NCBI GenBank assembly: GCA_900546315.1
Contig: URCP01000056.1
Span: 1-18,557, forward strand
Reading direction: 5' to 3'
DNA: 18,557 bases
Source of the DNA: an uncultured Eubacteriales bacterium
GTDB lineage: Bacteria > Bacillota > Clostridia > Oscillospirales > CAG-272
Both the position numbers and the translations under genes were made by a program. A model generated the notes under the pieces. It searched no databases. It worked only from the letters and a program-made list of their open reading frames with translations, and was not told where the DNA came from. Numbering within the stretch: the stretch's first letter is position 1; each line of letters opens with the position of its first letter. Shown here piece by piece: positions 1-6,807 of this stretch.

Positions 1-10
1 GTTCAAACCT

Positions 11-133
11 GTGGGGGGGTGGTAATCTAATTTTTTTTAAAAAACCCCTTGGGTTTTTTGGGGGGGGTGATAAAAACCTTTTAAAACGGTTTTTCCCCCC
101 CCCCCGCCCCCCCTCTCTTTCTCAAACTTTATA
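11..133 (-). repeat. Diverged copy A of the TATAAAG/G-run/hairpin intergenic repeat
   Basis: On the minus strand this stretch reads TATAAAG (133-127), a T/A/G linker, long G-runs (complement of 95-118), then a hairpin with arms AAAAACC (72-78) and GGTTTTT (88-94), then C-rich sequence. The order of parts matches copies B, C and D in this window. A further inverted pair, AAAAAACCC (39-47) and GGGTTTTTT (51-59), follows. It begins 13 nt beyond the methyltransferase stop codon and could act as its transcription terminator. The long homopolymer runs make exact base counts unreliable, and the contig edge may be affected by assembly error. Confidence 0.5.
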
Positions 134-146
134 CATTTTTATTAAG

Positions 147-1013
147 TCACTTCGCCGACCAACGCGAACTCGAACCGCACGGCAGAACCGCGCCCGTCGA
201 AGAAACAGGAAGCCCTATTTCATCCGAATCCACACGACCATTATAACGCGCCATCGCCAGATGAAGCAGATATCCCATACAACTCGGCGACAAACCTGTA
301 GTATACGAATTCACCAGGAAAAACAACGGCTCCTCACTCAGAACCCCGGTAGTCAGCCGTATCAGCGGGTCAATCGACTCCTCGAGCTTCCAAACCTCGC
401 CCGAAGGTCCTCGCCCGTACGACGGCGGATCCATTATCACCGCGTCATACTTATTCCCGCGACGTATCTCCCGCTCCACAAACTTCTTACAGTCGTCGAC
501 GATATACCGTATCGGAGCCTCGGCAAGCCCGGAAAGCGCCGCGTTCTCCTTAGCCTGCGCCACCATCCCCTTTGCCGCGTCAACGTGGCAGACACTCGCC
601 CCCGCCTTCGCCGCCGCAACAGTAGCGCCGCCTGTATAACCGAACAGATTCAGCACCTTTATCGGTCTACCAGCCTTCTTAATAAGCTCGGAAAACCACT
701 CCCAGTTCACTGCCTGCTCCGGGAACAGCCCAGTATGCTTGAACCCCATCGGCTTTATGACAAACCGCAGTCCCAAAGGCTCATACCCAATATTCCACTC
801 CGCCGGAAGCCGATTCTCGCTCCACGCGCCGCCGCCCTTAGACGAGCGCTTATACGACGCGTCCGCGCGCGCCCACATCTTCGACGATTTAGCGTCGCGC
901 CAGATCACCTGCGGATCCGGACGCACAAGCGTATATTTTCCCCATCTCTCTAGCCTCTCGCCGTCCGACGTGTCGATAAGCTCATAATCCTGCCAGTTAC
1001 CGGCTGTCCACAT
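147..1013 (-). CDS. Class I SAM-dependent methyltransferase, RlmI/RlmK-like
   Basis: This is a 288-residue enzyme predicted to transfer a methyl group from S-adenosylmethionine, most likely to a base in 23S rRNA, in the cytoplasm. The SAM-binding motif I is visible as KVLNLFGYTGG (residues 119-129), followed by the acidic HVDAAKGM (143-150), the VDDC stretch (172-175) and the catalytic MDPPSYG (194-200) typical of the RlmI/RlmK cytosine/guanine methyltransferases. It lacks the N-terminal PUA domain of E. coli RlmI. The N-terminal block WQDYELIDTSDGERLERWG is common in Clostridia members of this family. The ATG at 1013 has AGGG about seven bases upstream, and the next upstream ATG is out of frame. 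It lies 49 nt downstream of ruvB on the same strand and is probably the last gene of that operon. A small CAGCCG/CGGCTG hairpin (1039-1052) sits in the gap. The exact RNA target cannot be read from sequence. Confidence 0.88.
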   Translation of the reverse strand: MWTAGNWQDYELIDTSDGERLERWGKYTLVRPDPQVIWRDAKSSKMWARADASYKRSSKGGGAWSENRLPAEWNIGYEPLGLRFVIKPMGFKHTGLFPEQAVNWEWFSELIKKAGRPIKVLNLFGYTGGATVAAAKAGASVCHVDAAKGMVAQAKENAALSGLAEAPIRYIVDDCKKFVEREIRRGNKYDAVIMDPPSYGRGPSGEVWKLEESIDPLIRLTTGVLSEEPLFFLVNSYTTGLSPSCMGYLLHLAMARYNGRVDSDEIGLPVSSTGAVLPCGSSSRWSAK

Positions 1014-1062
1014 AAATAACCCTGTCCTTCCATGTTCTCAGCCGTCCGGCTGTTTATCGCTC

Positions 1063-2181
1063 TTAATCCTGATCCTTTATATCCTTTTTCGATTCCGGGT
1101 CGAGCGACTGCGAAAAAATATCGAGCTGACCCGAAACCCTCTTATCCTGCTGCTTCGGCGCCTCATACGGCAGATTCAGATGCTCATACGCGAGCCTCGT
1201 CACGCACCGTCCCCTCGGCGTCCTCGAAAGAAACCCTATCTGCATCAGATACGGCTCATAGACGTCCTCGAGCGTCACCGACTCCTCGCCGATAGTCGCC
1301 GCCAGCGTCTCAAGCCCGACCGGTCCCCCGCCATAAAACGAAATAATCGTCTCAAGCATCCGCCTGTCGATATTATCAAGCCCCAGCTCATCTATCTCCA
1401 TCATCGCGAGCGCCGCGGCGGCTGTCTTCTGATCTATCCGCCCGTTCCCGCGCACCTGAGCGAAATCCCGGACGCGCTTCAGCAGCCTGTTGGCGATACG
1501 CGGAGTCCCTCGCGAGCACGACGCTATCTCAAGCGACCCGTCAAGGTCAATATCTATCTTAAGTATCTCAGCCGACCGTCTGACGATAATCCCGAGCTCC
1601 TCGACCGTATAAAGCTCCAGTCTCATCGGTATCCCGAACCTGTCGCGGAGCGGCGTCGAAAGCTGTCCCGCGCGCGTAGTCGCCCCGACGAGCGTAAACT
1701 TCTTAAGCGGCAGATGCACGCTCTGCGCGCTCGGCCCCTTGCCGATGATTATATCGACCGCGAAATCCTCCATCGCCGGGTAAAGTATCTCCTCGACCGT
1801 CCGCGGCAGACGGTGTATCTCGTCGATGAACAGCACGTCGTTCTTCTCGAGATTCGTGAGCAGCGCCACAAGATCCCCCGCCTTCTCAATCGCCGGTCCG
1901 CTCGTCATCCGGATATTCACCCCGAGCTCATGCGCGATGATATTAGAAAGCGTAGTCTTACCAAGTCCCGGAGGACCGTAAAGCAAAACATGATCAAGCG
2001 ACTCCTCGCGCATTTTCGCCGCGTCAATCGCGATCTTCAGCGTCTCCTTAGCCTTCTCCTGACCGATATACTCAGACAGCCTCTGAGGTCTCAGCGACCC
2101 CTCGTCCGCGTCGTCCCCCGGCTCATACTCCGGCGACGATATCCTGTCCTCATAATCATAATCAAACTCCTCGTCCCGCAA
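1063..2181 (-). CDS. ruvB: Holliday junction branch migration ATPase RuvB
   Basis: RuvB is the hexameric AAA+ motor that pulls DNA through the RuvA-bound Holliday junction during recombinational repair. The 372-residue protein shows Walker A GPPGLGKTT (69-77), Walker B LFIDEIH (117-123), sensor I GATTRAG (166-172), the LRDRFG block (178-183) carrying the arginine-finger region, and the C-terminal winged-helix domain (GGGPVGLETLA through RTPRGR). It is longer than the usual 330-350 residues because of an acidic N-terminus (about 28 residues before SLRP) and a polar C-terminal tail. The start codon appears to be TTG at 2181: a TGA stop lies in frame two codons upstream, GGGAGG sits about eight bases before TTG, and no in-frame ATG occurs before residue 57. 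It starts 15 nt after the ruvA stop, so the pair is probably translationally linked. Confidence 0.97.
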   Translation of the reverse strand: MRDEEFDYDYEDRISSPEYEPGDDADEGSLRPQRLSEYIGQEKAKETLKIAIDAAKMREESLDHVLLYGPPGLGKTTLSNIIAHELGVNIRMTSGPAIEKAGDLVALLTNLEKNDVLFIDEIHRLPRTVEEILYPAMEDFAVDIIIGKGPSAQSVHLPLKKFTLVGATTRAGQLSTPLRDRFGIPMRLELYTVEELGIIVRRSAEILKIDIDLDGSLEIASCSRGTPRIANRLLKRVRDFAQVRGNGRIDQKTAAAALAMMEIDELGLDNIDRRMLETIISFYGGGPVGLETLAATIGEESVTLEDVYEPYLMQIGFLSRTPRGRCVTRLAYEHLNLPYEAPKQQDKRVSGQLDIFSQSLDPESKKDIKDQD

Positions 2182-2196
2182 AACTCACACCTCCCG

Positions 2197-2799
2197 TCAC
2201 TTCATAAGCTTCTTGAGCGCCGCCGTAATAAGCTCCTCAAGCGTCATAGCCGAAGCGTCAAGCCCGGCAAGCGCCTCGACCGCCTCGCTCTTAGTATACC
2301 CAAGCACAAGCAGCGCGTTCACCGCGTCCGCCATCCGTCCGCCCGCCGGAGCCACAACCTTAGCCGCCCCGACCGGCGCCACGCCGCCATACTCCTTAGA
2401 TATCTTCTCGCGCAGCTCAAGTATTATCCGCTCCGCCCCCTTAGCGCCCAGCCCCTTAGACCGCGCCAAAGTCTTCCCGTCCCCGGAAATCACCGCCGCC
2501 GCGAACTGCTCCGGCGTAAGCGTCGAAAGTATCGAAACCGCCACCTTAGGTCCGACCCCGGAAACCGATATAAGCTGACAAAACGCCGTATGCTCCCTCT
2601 CAGTCTCAAAGCCGAACAACTCCATAGCGTCCTCTCTCACCGAAAGATAAGTATAAAGCTTCACCGTCTCCCCGACATGAGCCCCGATACGCCCCGCGGT
2701 ATTCCCGCTCACAGTCAGCTTATATCCGACCCCGCCGCAGTCAATGACCGCCATATTGCCGGTGACAAATGATAATATTCCGTTAAGATAATAATACAT
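2197..2799 (-). CDS. ruvA: Holliday junction branch migration protein RuvA
   Basis: RuvA binds the four-way Holliday junction and recruits RuvB. The chosen ATG at 2799 gives 200 residues beginning MYYYLNGILSF, which is the normal family start, with GGAGG five bases upstream. A longer reading from 2850 would run into repeat sequence and is rejected. The OB-fold domain covers about residues 1-63. Two helix-hairpin-helix motifs follow (LISVSGVGPKVAVSIL and SKGLGAKGAERIILELREK), then an Ala/Gly/Val-rich flexible linker, and the C-terminal UBA-like RuvB-binding domain (DAVNALLVLGYTKSEAVEAL). It lies between ruvC and ruvB, with an intergenic repeat copy separating it from ruvC. Confidence 0.97.
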   Translation of the reverse strand: MYYYLNGILSFVTGNMAVIDCGGVGYKLTVSGNTAGRIGAHVGETVKLYTYLSVREDAMELFGFETEREHTAFCQLISVSGVGPKVAVSILSTLTPEQFAAAVISGDGKTLARSKGLGAKGAERIILELREKISKEYGGVAPVGAAKVVAPAGGRMADAVNALLVLGYTKSEAVEALAGLDASAMTLEELITAALKKLMK

Positions 2800-2814
2800 A
2801 TAAACCTCCAGTAA

Positions 2815-2862
2815 GGGGAACGGTCGCTTTTTTGAAAAAAAGCTCCGCAAAAAACTTTATAA
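2815..2862 (-). repeat. Copy B of the TATAAAG/hairpin repeat, between ruvC and ruvA
   Basis: Minus-strand order is TATAAAG, TTTTTTG, CGGAG, then a hairpin with arms GCTTTTT (2826-2832) and AAAAAGC (2837-2843), then GG-rich sequence. It is a shortened form of copies C and D that lacks the long G-run. The TAA inside TATAAAG (2857-2859) is the ruvC stop codon, so the element starts within the last ruvC codons and ends about 15 nt before the ruvA start. It puts a hairpin in the middle of the ruvCAB transcript and may partly attenuate or process it. It has no typical terminator U-run. Confidence 0.6.
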
Positions 2863-3360
2863 ACGTTGGTTATAGAACCCTTGCACGCGGGAACCCGAAC
2901 AATTCGCGTGGCAGATAGCTATAGCCAGTGCGTCGCACGTATCGTCAAGCTTCGGAGTGCTCTCGAGCTTCAGAAGGAGTGACACCATGTGCATCACCTG
3001 CTTCTTAACGGCGCGCCCGTAGCCCACCACCGACTGCTTCACCTGCAAAGGCGTATACTCCGCCACCCGCAGCCCATTCTGCTTAGCGCACAAAAGTATC
3101 ACCCCACGCGCCTCCGCCACCGGAACCATCGTCGTATGGTTAGTATTAAAAAACAACTCCTCAATCGCCATCTCAGTCGGATGATACATCTTTATTATCG
3201 AGTCAAGCTCATCATAAATCATCTCGAGCCGCGCCTCAACGTCCGTATGCGCCGGCGTCTGTATCGACCCGTGTGCCAGAGTCACAAACCGCGAATTCCT
3301 ATACTCAACCACCCCGTACCCGACAATAGCTATCCCCGGGTCAATCCCGAGAATTATCAC
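2857..3360 (-). CDS. ruvC: Crossover junction endodeoxyribonuclease RuvC
   Basis: RuvC is the Mg-dependent dimeric resolvase that nicks Holliday junctions. All four expected acidic catalytic residues are present: D7 (GIDPG), E67 (AIEELFF), and D140 and D143 (LDDTCDALAIAI). The length of 167 residues is normal. The start codon is GTG at 3360, overlapping the stop of the upstream hydrolase as GTGA, with GGTGAGG a few bases upstream, so translation is probably coupled. The last codons run into repeat copy B, which supplies the TAA stop, so the C-terminal tail (NCSGSRVQGFYNQRL) may have been altered by that element. The gene opens the ruvC-ruvA-ruvB series. Confidence 0.97.
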   Translation of the reverse strand: MIILGIDPGIAIVGYGVVEYRNSRFVTLAHGSIQTPAHTDVEARLEMIYDELDSIIKMYHPTEMAIEELFFNTNHTTMVPVAEARGVILLCAKQNGLRVAEYTPLQVKQSVVGYGRAVKKQVMHMVSLLLKLESTPKLDDTCDALAIAICHANCSGSRVQGFYNQRL

Positions 3361-4124
3361 TCTGCCTCACCCGGCGCGACAGCCACCATCTTCCGCGCGA
3401 TGACCTCAGCCATCCTCTCGTGCCCCTTCTTCCCCGGGTGCAGCCTGTCGCGGACAGTATTCGCGAACATATCCGCGCTCTCGTCAAAGCACGGGAACAG
3501 CCCGGAAACGCTGTGCAGATCAATAAGCTCCGCCGCCCAGATTCCCGCCGCCTCCTTAACGACCGAAACATAATCGTCGATATAAAGCCCGAGATGATTC
3601 GGGTAATCCTCCGGGAACTGAATATTATCAGGTCCGAACTCCGCGAACCCGCGATGTATCGGCGTCATAAGCACGATAGCCGCCCGCGGATAAGAATGCC
3701 TCAGCTCGCTCATCACGATATTTATACACCCGCGGAAAGTCGAGCGGTCAAACGAAAAGCTTCTGCGCGGGCGAGTCTCGGAGGAAACGACATTTCCCTC
3801 GGCGTCCTTTCGCGTGATGACCTCCGCGTCCGAGATATCGTACCAGTTCCCGAGCGGTCTCGAGCCGTTGTAGTCGTTCGTTCCGGCGAAGACGAAAATC
3901 GCGTGCGGCTTCACGTTATCCTTCTTCATCCGGTTTATCTGATCGATAAGATTTATGAACTGCGCGCCGTTGACGCCGTATCCGACCGACTTTATGCCGA
4001 TCATGCCGTCCATCAGGTCGAAATACCTCTCGCCCGCTCCGACCCCGACGCCGTCGGTTATAGAGTCCCCGAGGAAGCACACAGTCTTCCCTTCCCACTG
4101 ATTCACGTTATAATAATCATTCAT
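3357..4124 (-). CDS. SGNH/GDSL-family hydrolase (esterase-like)
   Basis: This is a predicted 255-residue serine hydrolase of the SGNH fold. Block I is FLGDSITDG with nucleophile S21, the block II glycine is in GYGVNG, block III is GTND (N83), and block V is DRLHPG (D226 and H229 completing the triad). No signal peptide is seen, so it probably acts in the cytoplasm, perhaps removing acetyl or acyl groups from carbohydrate. The substrate is unknown. The ATG at 4124 is chosen because it has GAGGTG at good spacing and follows the promoter at 4191-4219. Reading further upstream would run through that promoter. The gene is first in the ruv operon and overlaps ruvC by four bases, an unusual partner for recombination genes. 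It is divergent from an AraC-family regulator, which may point to its real functional link. Confidence 0.85.
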   Translation of the reverse strand: MNDYYNVNQWEGKTVCFLGDSITDGVGVGAGERYFDLMDGMIGIKSVGYGVNGAQFINLIDQINRMKKDNVKPHAIFVFAGTNDYNGSRPLGNWYDISDAEVITRKDAEGNVVSSETRPRRSFSFDRSTFRGCINIVMSELRHSYPRAAIVLMTPIHRGFAEFGPDNIQFPEDYPNHLGLYIDDYVSVVKEAAGIWAAELIDLHSVSGLFPCFDESADMFANTVRDRLHPGKKGHERMAEVIARKMVAVAPGEAE

Positions 4125-4141
4125 CGCAAAACACCTCAGCC

Positions 4142-4171
4142 CCGGCGCGACGCGGCGCCGGAATTTTCCGG
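4142..4171 (-). promoter_or_regulatory. Hairpins in the 5' leader of the hydrolase-ruvCAB operon
   Basis: Two overlapping inverted repeats lie in the roughly 60-nt leader just upstream of the ribosome binding site: CCGGCGC (4142-4148) with GCGCCGG (4155-4161), and CCGGAA (4158-4163) with TTCCGG (4166-4171). They share bases, so they cannot both form fully. A regulatory role is only inference. Confidence 0.3.
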
Positions 4172-4190
4172 AAAAATCCGATATACATCT

Positions 4191-4219
4191 ATTATACCAC
4201 ACCCTGAACACTTTTTCAA
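4191..4219 (-). promoter_or_regulatory. Sigma-A promoter of the SGNH hydrolase-ruvCAB operon
   Basis: On the minus strand a -35 box TTGAAA (4219-4214) and a -10 box TATAAT (4196-4191) are separated by exactly 17 bases, with TGG directly before the -10 giving an extended -10. Transcription would start near 4184. This is the only strong promoter seen upstream of the hydrolase and ruv genes. Confidence 0.8.
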
Positions 4220-4255
4220 GCTGATATCGAAAGAAAAACACTCCTTCTGAAAAAT

Positions 4256-4282
4256 GTTTACATAGTTTTCGGAAAGGTAAAC
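4256..4282. promoter_or_regulatory. Inverted repeat GTTTAC/GTAAAC, candidate operator
   Basis: GTTTAC (4256-4261) and GTAAAC (4277-4282) form an inverted repeat whose centres are 21 bp apart, two helical turns. It ends just before the -35 box of the AraC-family gene at 4351. Part of it (TTTACATA then CGGAAA) is also found in the intergenic region before the second AraC gene. The regulator that binds is not known, but the adjacent AraC protein is the natural candidate. Confidence 0.4.
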
Positions 4283-4284
4283 TA

Positions 4285-4313
4285 TTGCTTTTTTCTTCCG
4301 GATGTGATATAAT
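4285..4313 (+). promoter_or_regulatory. Promoter of the first AraC-family gene
   Basis: TTGCTT (4285-4290), a 17-base spacer and TATAAT (4308-4313) with TGA immediately before it (extended -10). Transcription would start about 30 nt before the ATG at 4351. The promoter is back to back with the hydrolase-ruv promoter, about 65 bp away. Confidence 0.75.
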
Positions 4314-4350
4314 CATATATATTAACGCAGGAAAGCAGGTGGATTATAAA

Positions 4351-5190
4351 ATGATCCGATACGAGTCCGGCTTCGACCTCTGGGTCCCGGACATCGCCTT
4401 CTTCGGTGAGGTCGGAAAAGGCGACCTAGGCTACGCGCCGTGCGACGACCATATGCACAGGCACATCGAGTTCCACCATATTCTGTCCGGCTCAGAGACC
4501 TTCATTGTCGACGGGGACGAGTTTACCGTCACCGACAGTCCCGGCGGTTTCGTGATGATCTTCCCGTATCAGGTGCACAACAACTCGGTGAACACGACCT
4601 GTCGGCACATTTCCGGGACGATCTCGCCTGAGGTACTGAGGAGCCCGGACACGGTCTCAAAATACCGTCCGGCGTCCGCCTATGTCCCGGAGAGCGCGCT
4701 GCCGCCGTTCTTTTTCGACCTGCTCATGTGGGCGGGCGATCTGCACCTCACGATGACAGACAAGAACCGCGCCTCAAAAAAGCCGCTCATCCTCGACGCG
4801 GCGAGACTGATCGTCGACACGGCGCTGAACGCGATGACCCTCGTTCCGAGAAACAGCGAGACCGGCAGAAACCGCATCCCCGCCATCGGCAGAGTGATAA
4901 ACTACTGTGTCACGCACATGGGAGATGATCTCTCGCTCGACGCCGTGGCGGACGCGCTCTTTCTCGACAAATACTACATCTCGAAGCTCTTCCCCGCGAA
5001 GCTCGGGGTCGGGTACGTGGAGTTTGTCAGGTCGCAGAGGATTTCGAAAGCCTGCGAAATGCTGAAAAGCGGTGATATGTCAATCACCGATATCTCATAT
5101 GAATGCGGGTTCAGAAACCAGTCGACCTTCAACAGAGTCTTCCGGGAAATGACCGGTATGTCGCCGAGAGAATACAGAACGAAAGACTGA
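4351..5190 (+). CDS. AraC-family regulator with N-terminal cupin domain (first of three)
   Basis: This 279-residue transcription factor is predicted to sense a small ligand, probably a sugar, with an N-terminal cupin and to bind DNA with a C-terminal double helix-turn-helix. The cupin motif HMHRHIE (H34, H36, E40) and IFPYQVH are visible. The DNA-binding domain runs from about residue 180 to the end, with ISKLFPAKLGVGYVEFVRSQR and ITDISYECGFRNQSTFNRVFRE. The ATG at 4351 is chosen because AGGTGG lies about eight bases upstream. The next possible start upstream (TTG 4285) is the promoter -35 box. Residues 192-254 are encoded by 191 bp that are identical to the second AraC gene. It is divergent from the hydrolase-ruv operon and convergent with a solute-binding protein gene. 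Confidence 0.9.
   Translation: MIRYESGFDLWVPDIAFFGEVGKGDLGYAPCDDHMHRHIEFHHILSGSETFIVDGDEFTVTDSPGGFVMIFPYQVHNNSVNTTCRHISGTISPEVLRSPDTVSKYRPASAYVPESALPPFFFDLLMWAGDLHLTMTDKNRASKKPLILDAARLIVDTALNAMTLVPRNSETGRNRIPAIGRVINYCVTHMGDDLSLDAVADALFLDKYYISKLFPAKLGVGYVEFVRSQRISKACEMLKSGDMSITDISYECGFRNQSTFNRVFREMTGMSPREYRTKD
4924..5114 (+). repeat. 191-bp tract identical to 7375-7565 (gene-conversion tract, copy 1)
   Basis: Reading base by base, 4924-5114 matches 7375-7565 without a difference. Identity drops sharply at both ends: the next 61 bases downstream differ at 13 positions by my count, mostly silent, and upstream sequence is more diverged still. The tract encodes most of the helix-turn-helix region of two paralogous AraC regulators. 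Confidence 0.9.
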
Positions 5191-5200
5191 CCTATCGCAA

Positions 5201-5226
5201 AAAACGCGCCAAACGGCGCGTCTTTC
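5201..5226. terminator. Bidirectional terminator between AraC gene 1 and SBP gene 1
   Basis: The hairpin ACGCGCC (5204-5210), loop AAAC, GGCGCGT (5215-5221) lies between convergent genes. In the minus direction it is followed by a run of six T, a good intrinsic terminator for the solute-binding protein gene. In the plus direction the tail CTTTCGTTT is weaker. Confidence 0.8.
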
Positions 5227-5228
5227 GT

Positions 5229-6665
5229 TTACATATTCTCGTTCACCTTTGCGATCTCTTTTTCGACGGACGACGTTTTCGACGCGACCGTGGAGGTGAT
5301 ATTGGTGTCGCCCTTCATGAGCTTCTCACCGATGCCGTCGATAACGCCGGTGCCGACATTGTAGATCGTCGAGATACCCGGCATACCGGAGTTCAGGATT
5401 ATGTCGAGCATTTCTATCGACTCCTCGTTCCTGAGGTTCTTCTGCTCGAGCACGAGTCCGCGGTAGACCGGCCATACCATCTCCTTCGAGAGGTAATTCA
5501 GCGCGTCTGCGAGCGCGCCGGACATCTCCGCGTCCGGTGCCGTTACAGGTATCGACACGCCGCAGGACGGCCACGATTTGCGCGAATAATATCTCGACTG
5601 CGACTCATCATATTTCGGGTTCGGAAGGACGCCGAACGAGAAATCGACACTGCGCAGCGTCTGCGTATTCGCGATCTCACCGTATGAGAACATCGCCTGA
5701 TCCACCGTGAATCTCTTGGCGACACCGGAGGGCTCCTTATAGTACATGGCGTTCTTGTTGTCGCTCATGATCTTCGCGAGCTTGTCGCAGACATTGTAGA
5801 AGCGCTCGCTCCCGGCGGTCCACGCGAGCTTTCCGTCGATGATCCCGATCATCGACTCGCCGGAGGACACGAGCATTCCGGAGAGAGCCGCGCCGTTTCC
5901 GGGCTGGTCGAGATTCCATCTGTTCTGCTCATCCGGCGTATCAGTTCCGAGATTTATCGACGCGCCCGCCTTCATGTACTCCGCGAATACGTCGAGCGTC
6001 CACTTTCCCTCGCTCACAGTCTGATAAGGCATATCGAGCATCAGCTCGGACGCTATATCCTCGTTGAACAGGAGGATATTCGTTGAATCAACGACCATCA
6101 GCTGTGCGTAACCCTCAGCACTCCAGAGCTTGCCGTTCAGGACGCAGAGATCATTGTTCTCGTGCAGCCACCAGTCAGCGTCGAGCGATATTTTTCCGTT
6201 ATCGTTCAGGTTAGTCAGCAATCCCTCGGACGCGAGCGGGTACATATCGTTCATATTGACATAGATGACGTCGTACGCGTCCTCGCCGGCGCTGAGCATC
6301 GTGCGCACGTCGGCGCCGTAGCCGTCATAGCTCCGGTTCGTCTCCTCGACGGTCACTCCGGTCTTCTCCTCAAGGGTCAATACGCACTTGTACTGTGTGT
6401 CGTTGAGGATGTCGCCGTCCTCGCTCTCCGGCGAGATCTTCGCGTGCATCGAGAAGACGTCCTCATAATTGAGTATCCGGAACGTCTTTCCGTCATAGTC
6501 CTTTGTGAACTCATATCCCGGCTCAGCCGCGGTCGTCGTTCCATCATCAGAGCTTTCGGTACCTGAAGTATCAGTATCCTTTTCTCCGGACGCATCGGCG
6601 CCGCAGGACGCGAGCATTCCCGCGAGGATGAGCAAAGCAAGTATTGCAGATAAACCTTTCTTCAT
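5229..6665 (-). CDS. Extracellular solute-binding lipoprotein 1 (ABC-type family 1-like)
   Basis: This predicted 478-residue receptor is anchored by lipid on the outer face of the membrane and would deliver a substrate, probably carbohydrate, to an ABC transporter. It has a signal peptide with lipobox MLASC (lipidated C21), a Ser/Thr/Asp/Gly linker to about residue 48, and then paralog hallmarks: DYDGKTFRI, LNDTQYK, AGEDAYDV (126-133), WW (165-166), LNGKLWSAEG, FNEDIA, KWTLDVF (221-227), FGVLPNPKYDES and LRNEESIEMLDII. It lacks the EF-hand-like loop seen in paralogs 2 and 3. The ATG at 6665 follows GAAAGGTG. A longer reading frame to 6830 would cross the promoter. It is divergent from the second AraC gene with interlocking promoters. 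No permease genes are adjacent. The substrate cannot be told from sequence. Confidence 0.9.
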   Translation of the reverse strand: MKKGLSAILALLILAGMLASCGADASGEKDTDTSGTESSDDGTTTAAEPGYEFTKDYDGKTFRILNYEDVFSMHAKISPESEDGDILNDTQYKCVLTLEEKTGVTVEETNRSYDGYGADVRTMLSAGEDAYDVIYVNMNDMYPLASEGLLTNLNDNGKISLDADWWLHENNDLCVLNGKLWSAEGYAQLMVVDSTNILLFNEDIASELMLDMPYQTVSEGKWTLDVFAEYMKAGASINLGTDTPDEQNRWNLDQPGNGAALSGMLVSSGESMIGIIDGKLAWTAGSERFYNVCDKLAKIMSDNKNAMYYKEPSGVAKRFTVDQAMFSYGEIANTQTLRSVDFSFGVLPNPKYDESQSRYYSRKSWPSCGVSIPVTAPDAEMSGALADALNYLSKEMVWPVYRGLVLEQKNLRNEESIEMLDIILNSGMPGISTIYNVGTGVIDGIGEKLMKGDTNITSTVASKTSSVEKEIAKVNENM

Positions 6666-6704
6666 CGCTATACACCTTTCATATAGAAATCTTTGAAAAA
6701 CTAT

Positions 6705-6733
6705 TTGTATTATACCACATTTTATGCTATAAT
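6705..6733 (+). promoter_or_regulatory. Promoter of the second AraC-family gene
   Basis: TTGTAT (6705-6710), a 17-base spacer and TATAAT (6728-6733) preceded by TGC (extended -10). Its -35 box overlaps the -10 box of the opposite promoter, so the two transcription starts probably compete for polymerase. Confidence 0.7.
6709..6714 (-). promoter_or_regulatory. Extended -10 of the SBP 1 promoter
   Basis: On the minus strand TGGTATAAT gives an extended -10, with TATAAT at 6714-6709. No convincing -35 lies 16-18 bp upstream (AATTAT at 17), as is usual for extended -10 promoters or promoters that need an activator. The TTTACATA/CGGAAA motif lies just upstream, in an activator position. Confidence 0.65.
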
Positions 6734-6735
6734 AA

Positions 6736-6751
6736 TTTACATAAACGGAAA
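6736..6751. promoter_or_regulatory. Candidate AraC binding motif in the SBP 1/AraC 2 gap
   Basis: TTTACATA (6736-6743) followed two bases later by CGGAAA (6746-6751). The same two words occur at 4257-4264 and 4270-4275 upstream of the first AraC gene, with five bases between them. Because the two regulators share identical recognition helices, a shared site is expected. Binding is inferred. Confidence 0.35.
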
Positions 6752-6807
6752 ATAACAAATGATTAATTGGTGTTATTATCCTTCTGACGAAAGGGGCGGA
6801 ATACCTG

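Noticed and set aside
1..120. Possible functional RNA at the left edge
   Set aside because: The structure rests on long homopolymer G and C runs that may be sequencing or assembly errors; it is better explained as a diverged copy of the intergenic repeat.
1180..2772. Long plus-strand open frame opposite ruvA and ruvB
   Set aside because: It is Arg/Leu/His-rich, has no recognisable motif and lies wholly antisense to two certain genes; GC-rich codon bias creates such open frames.
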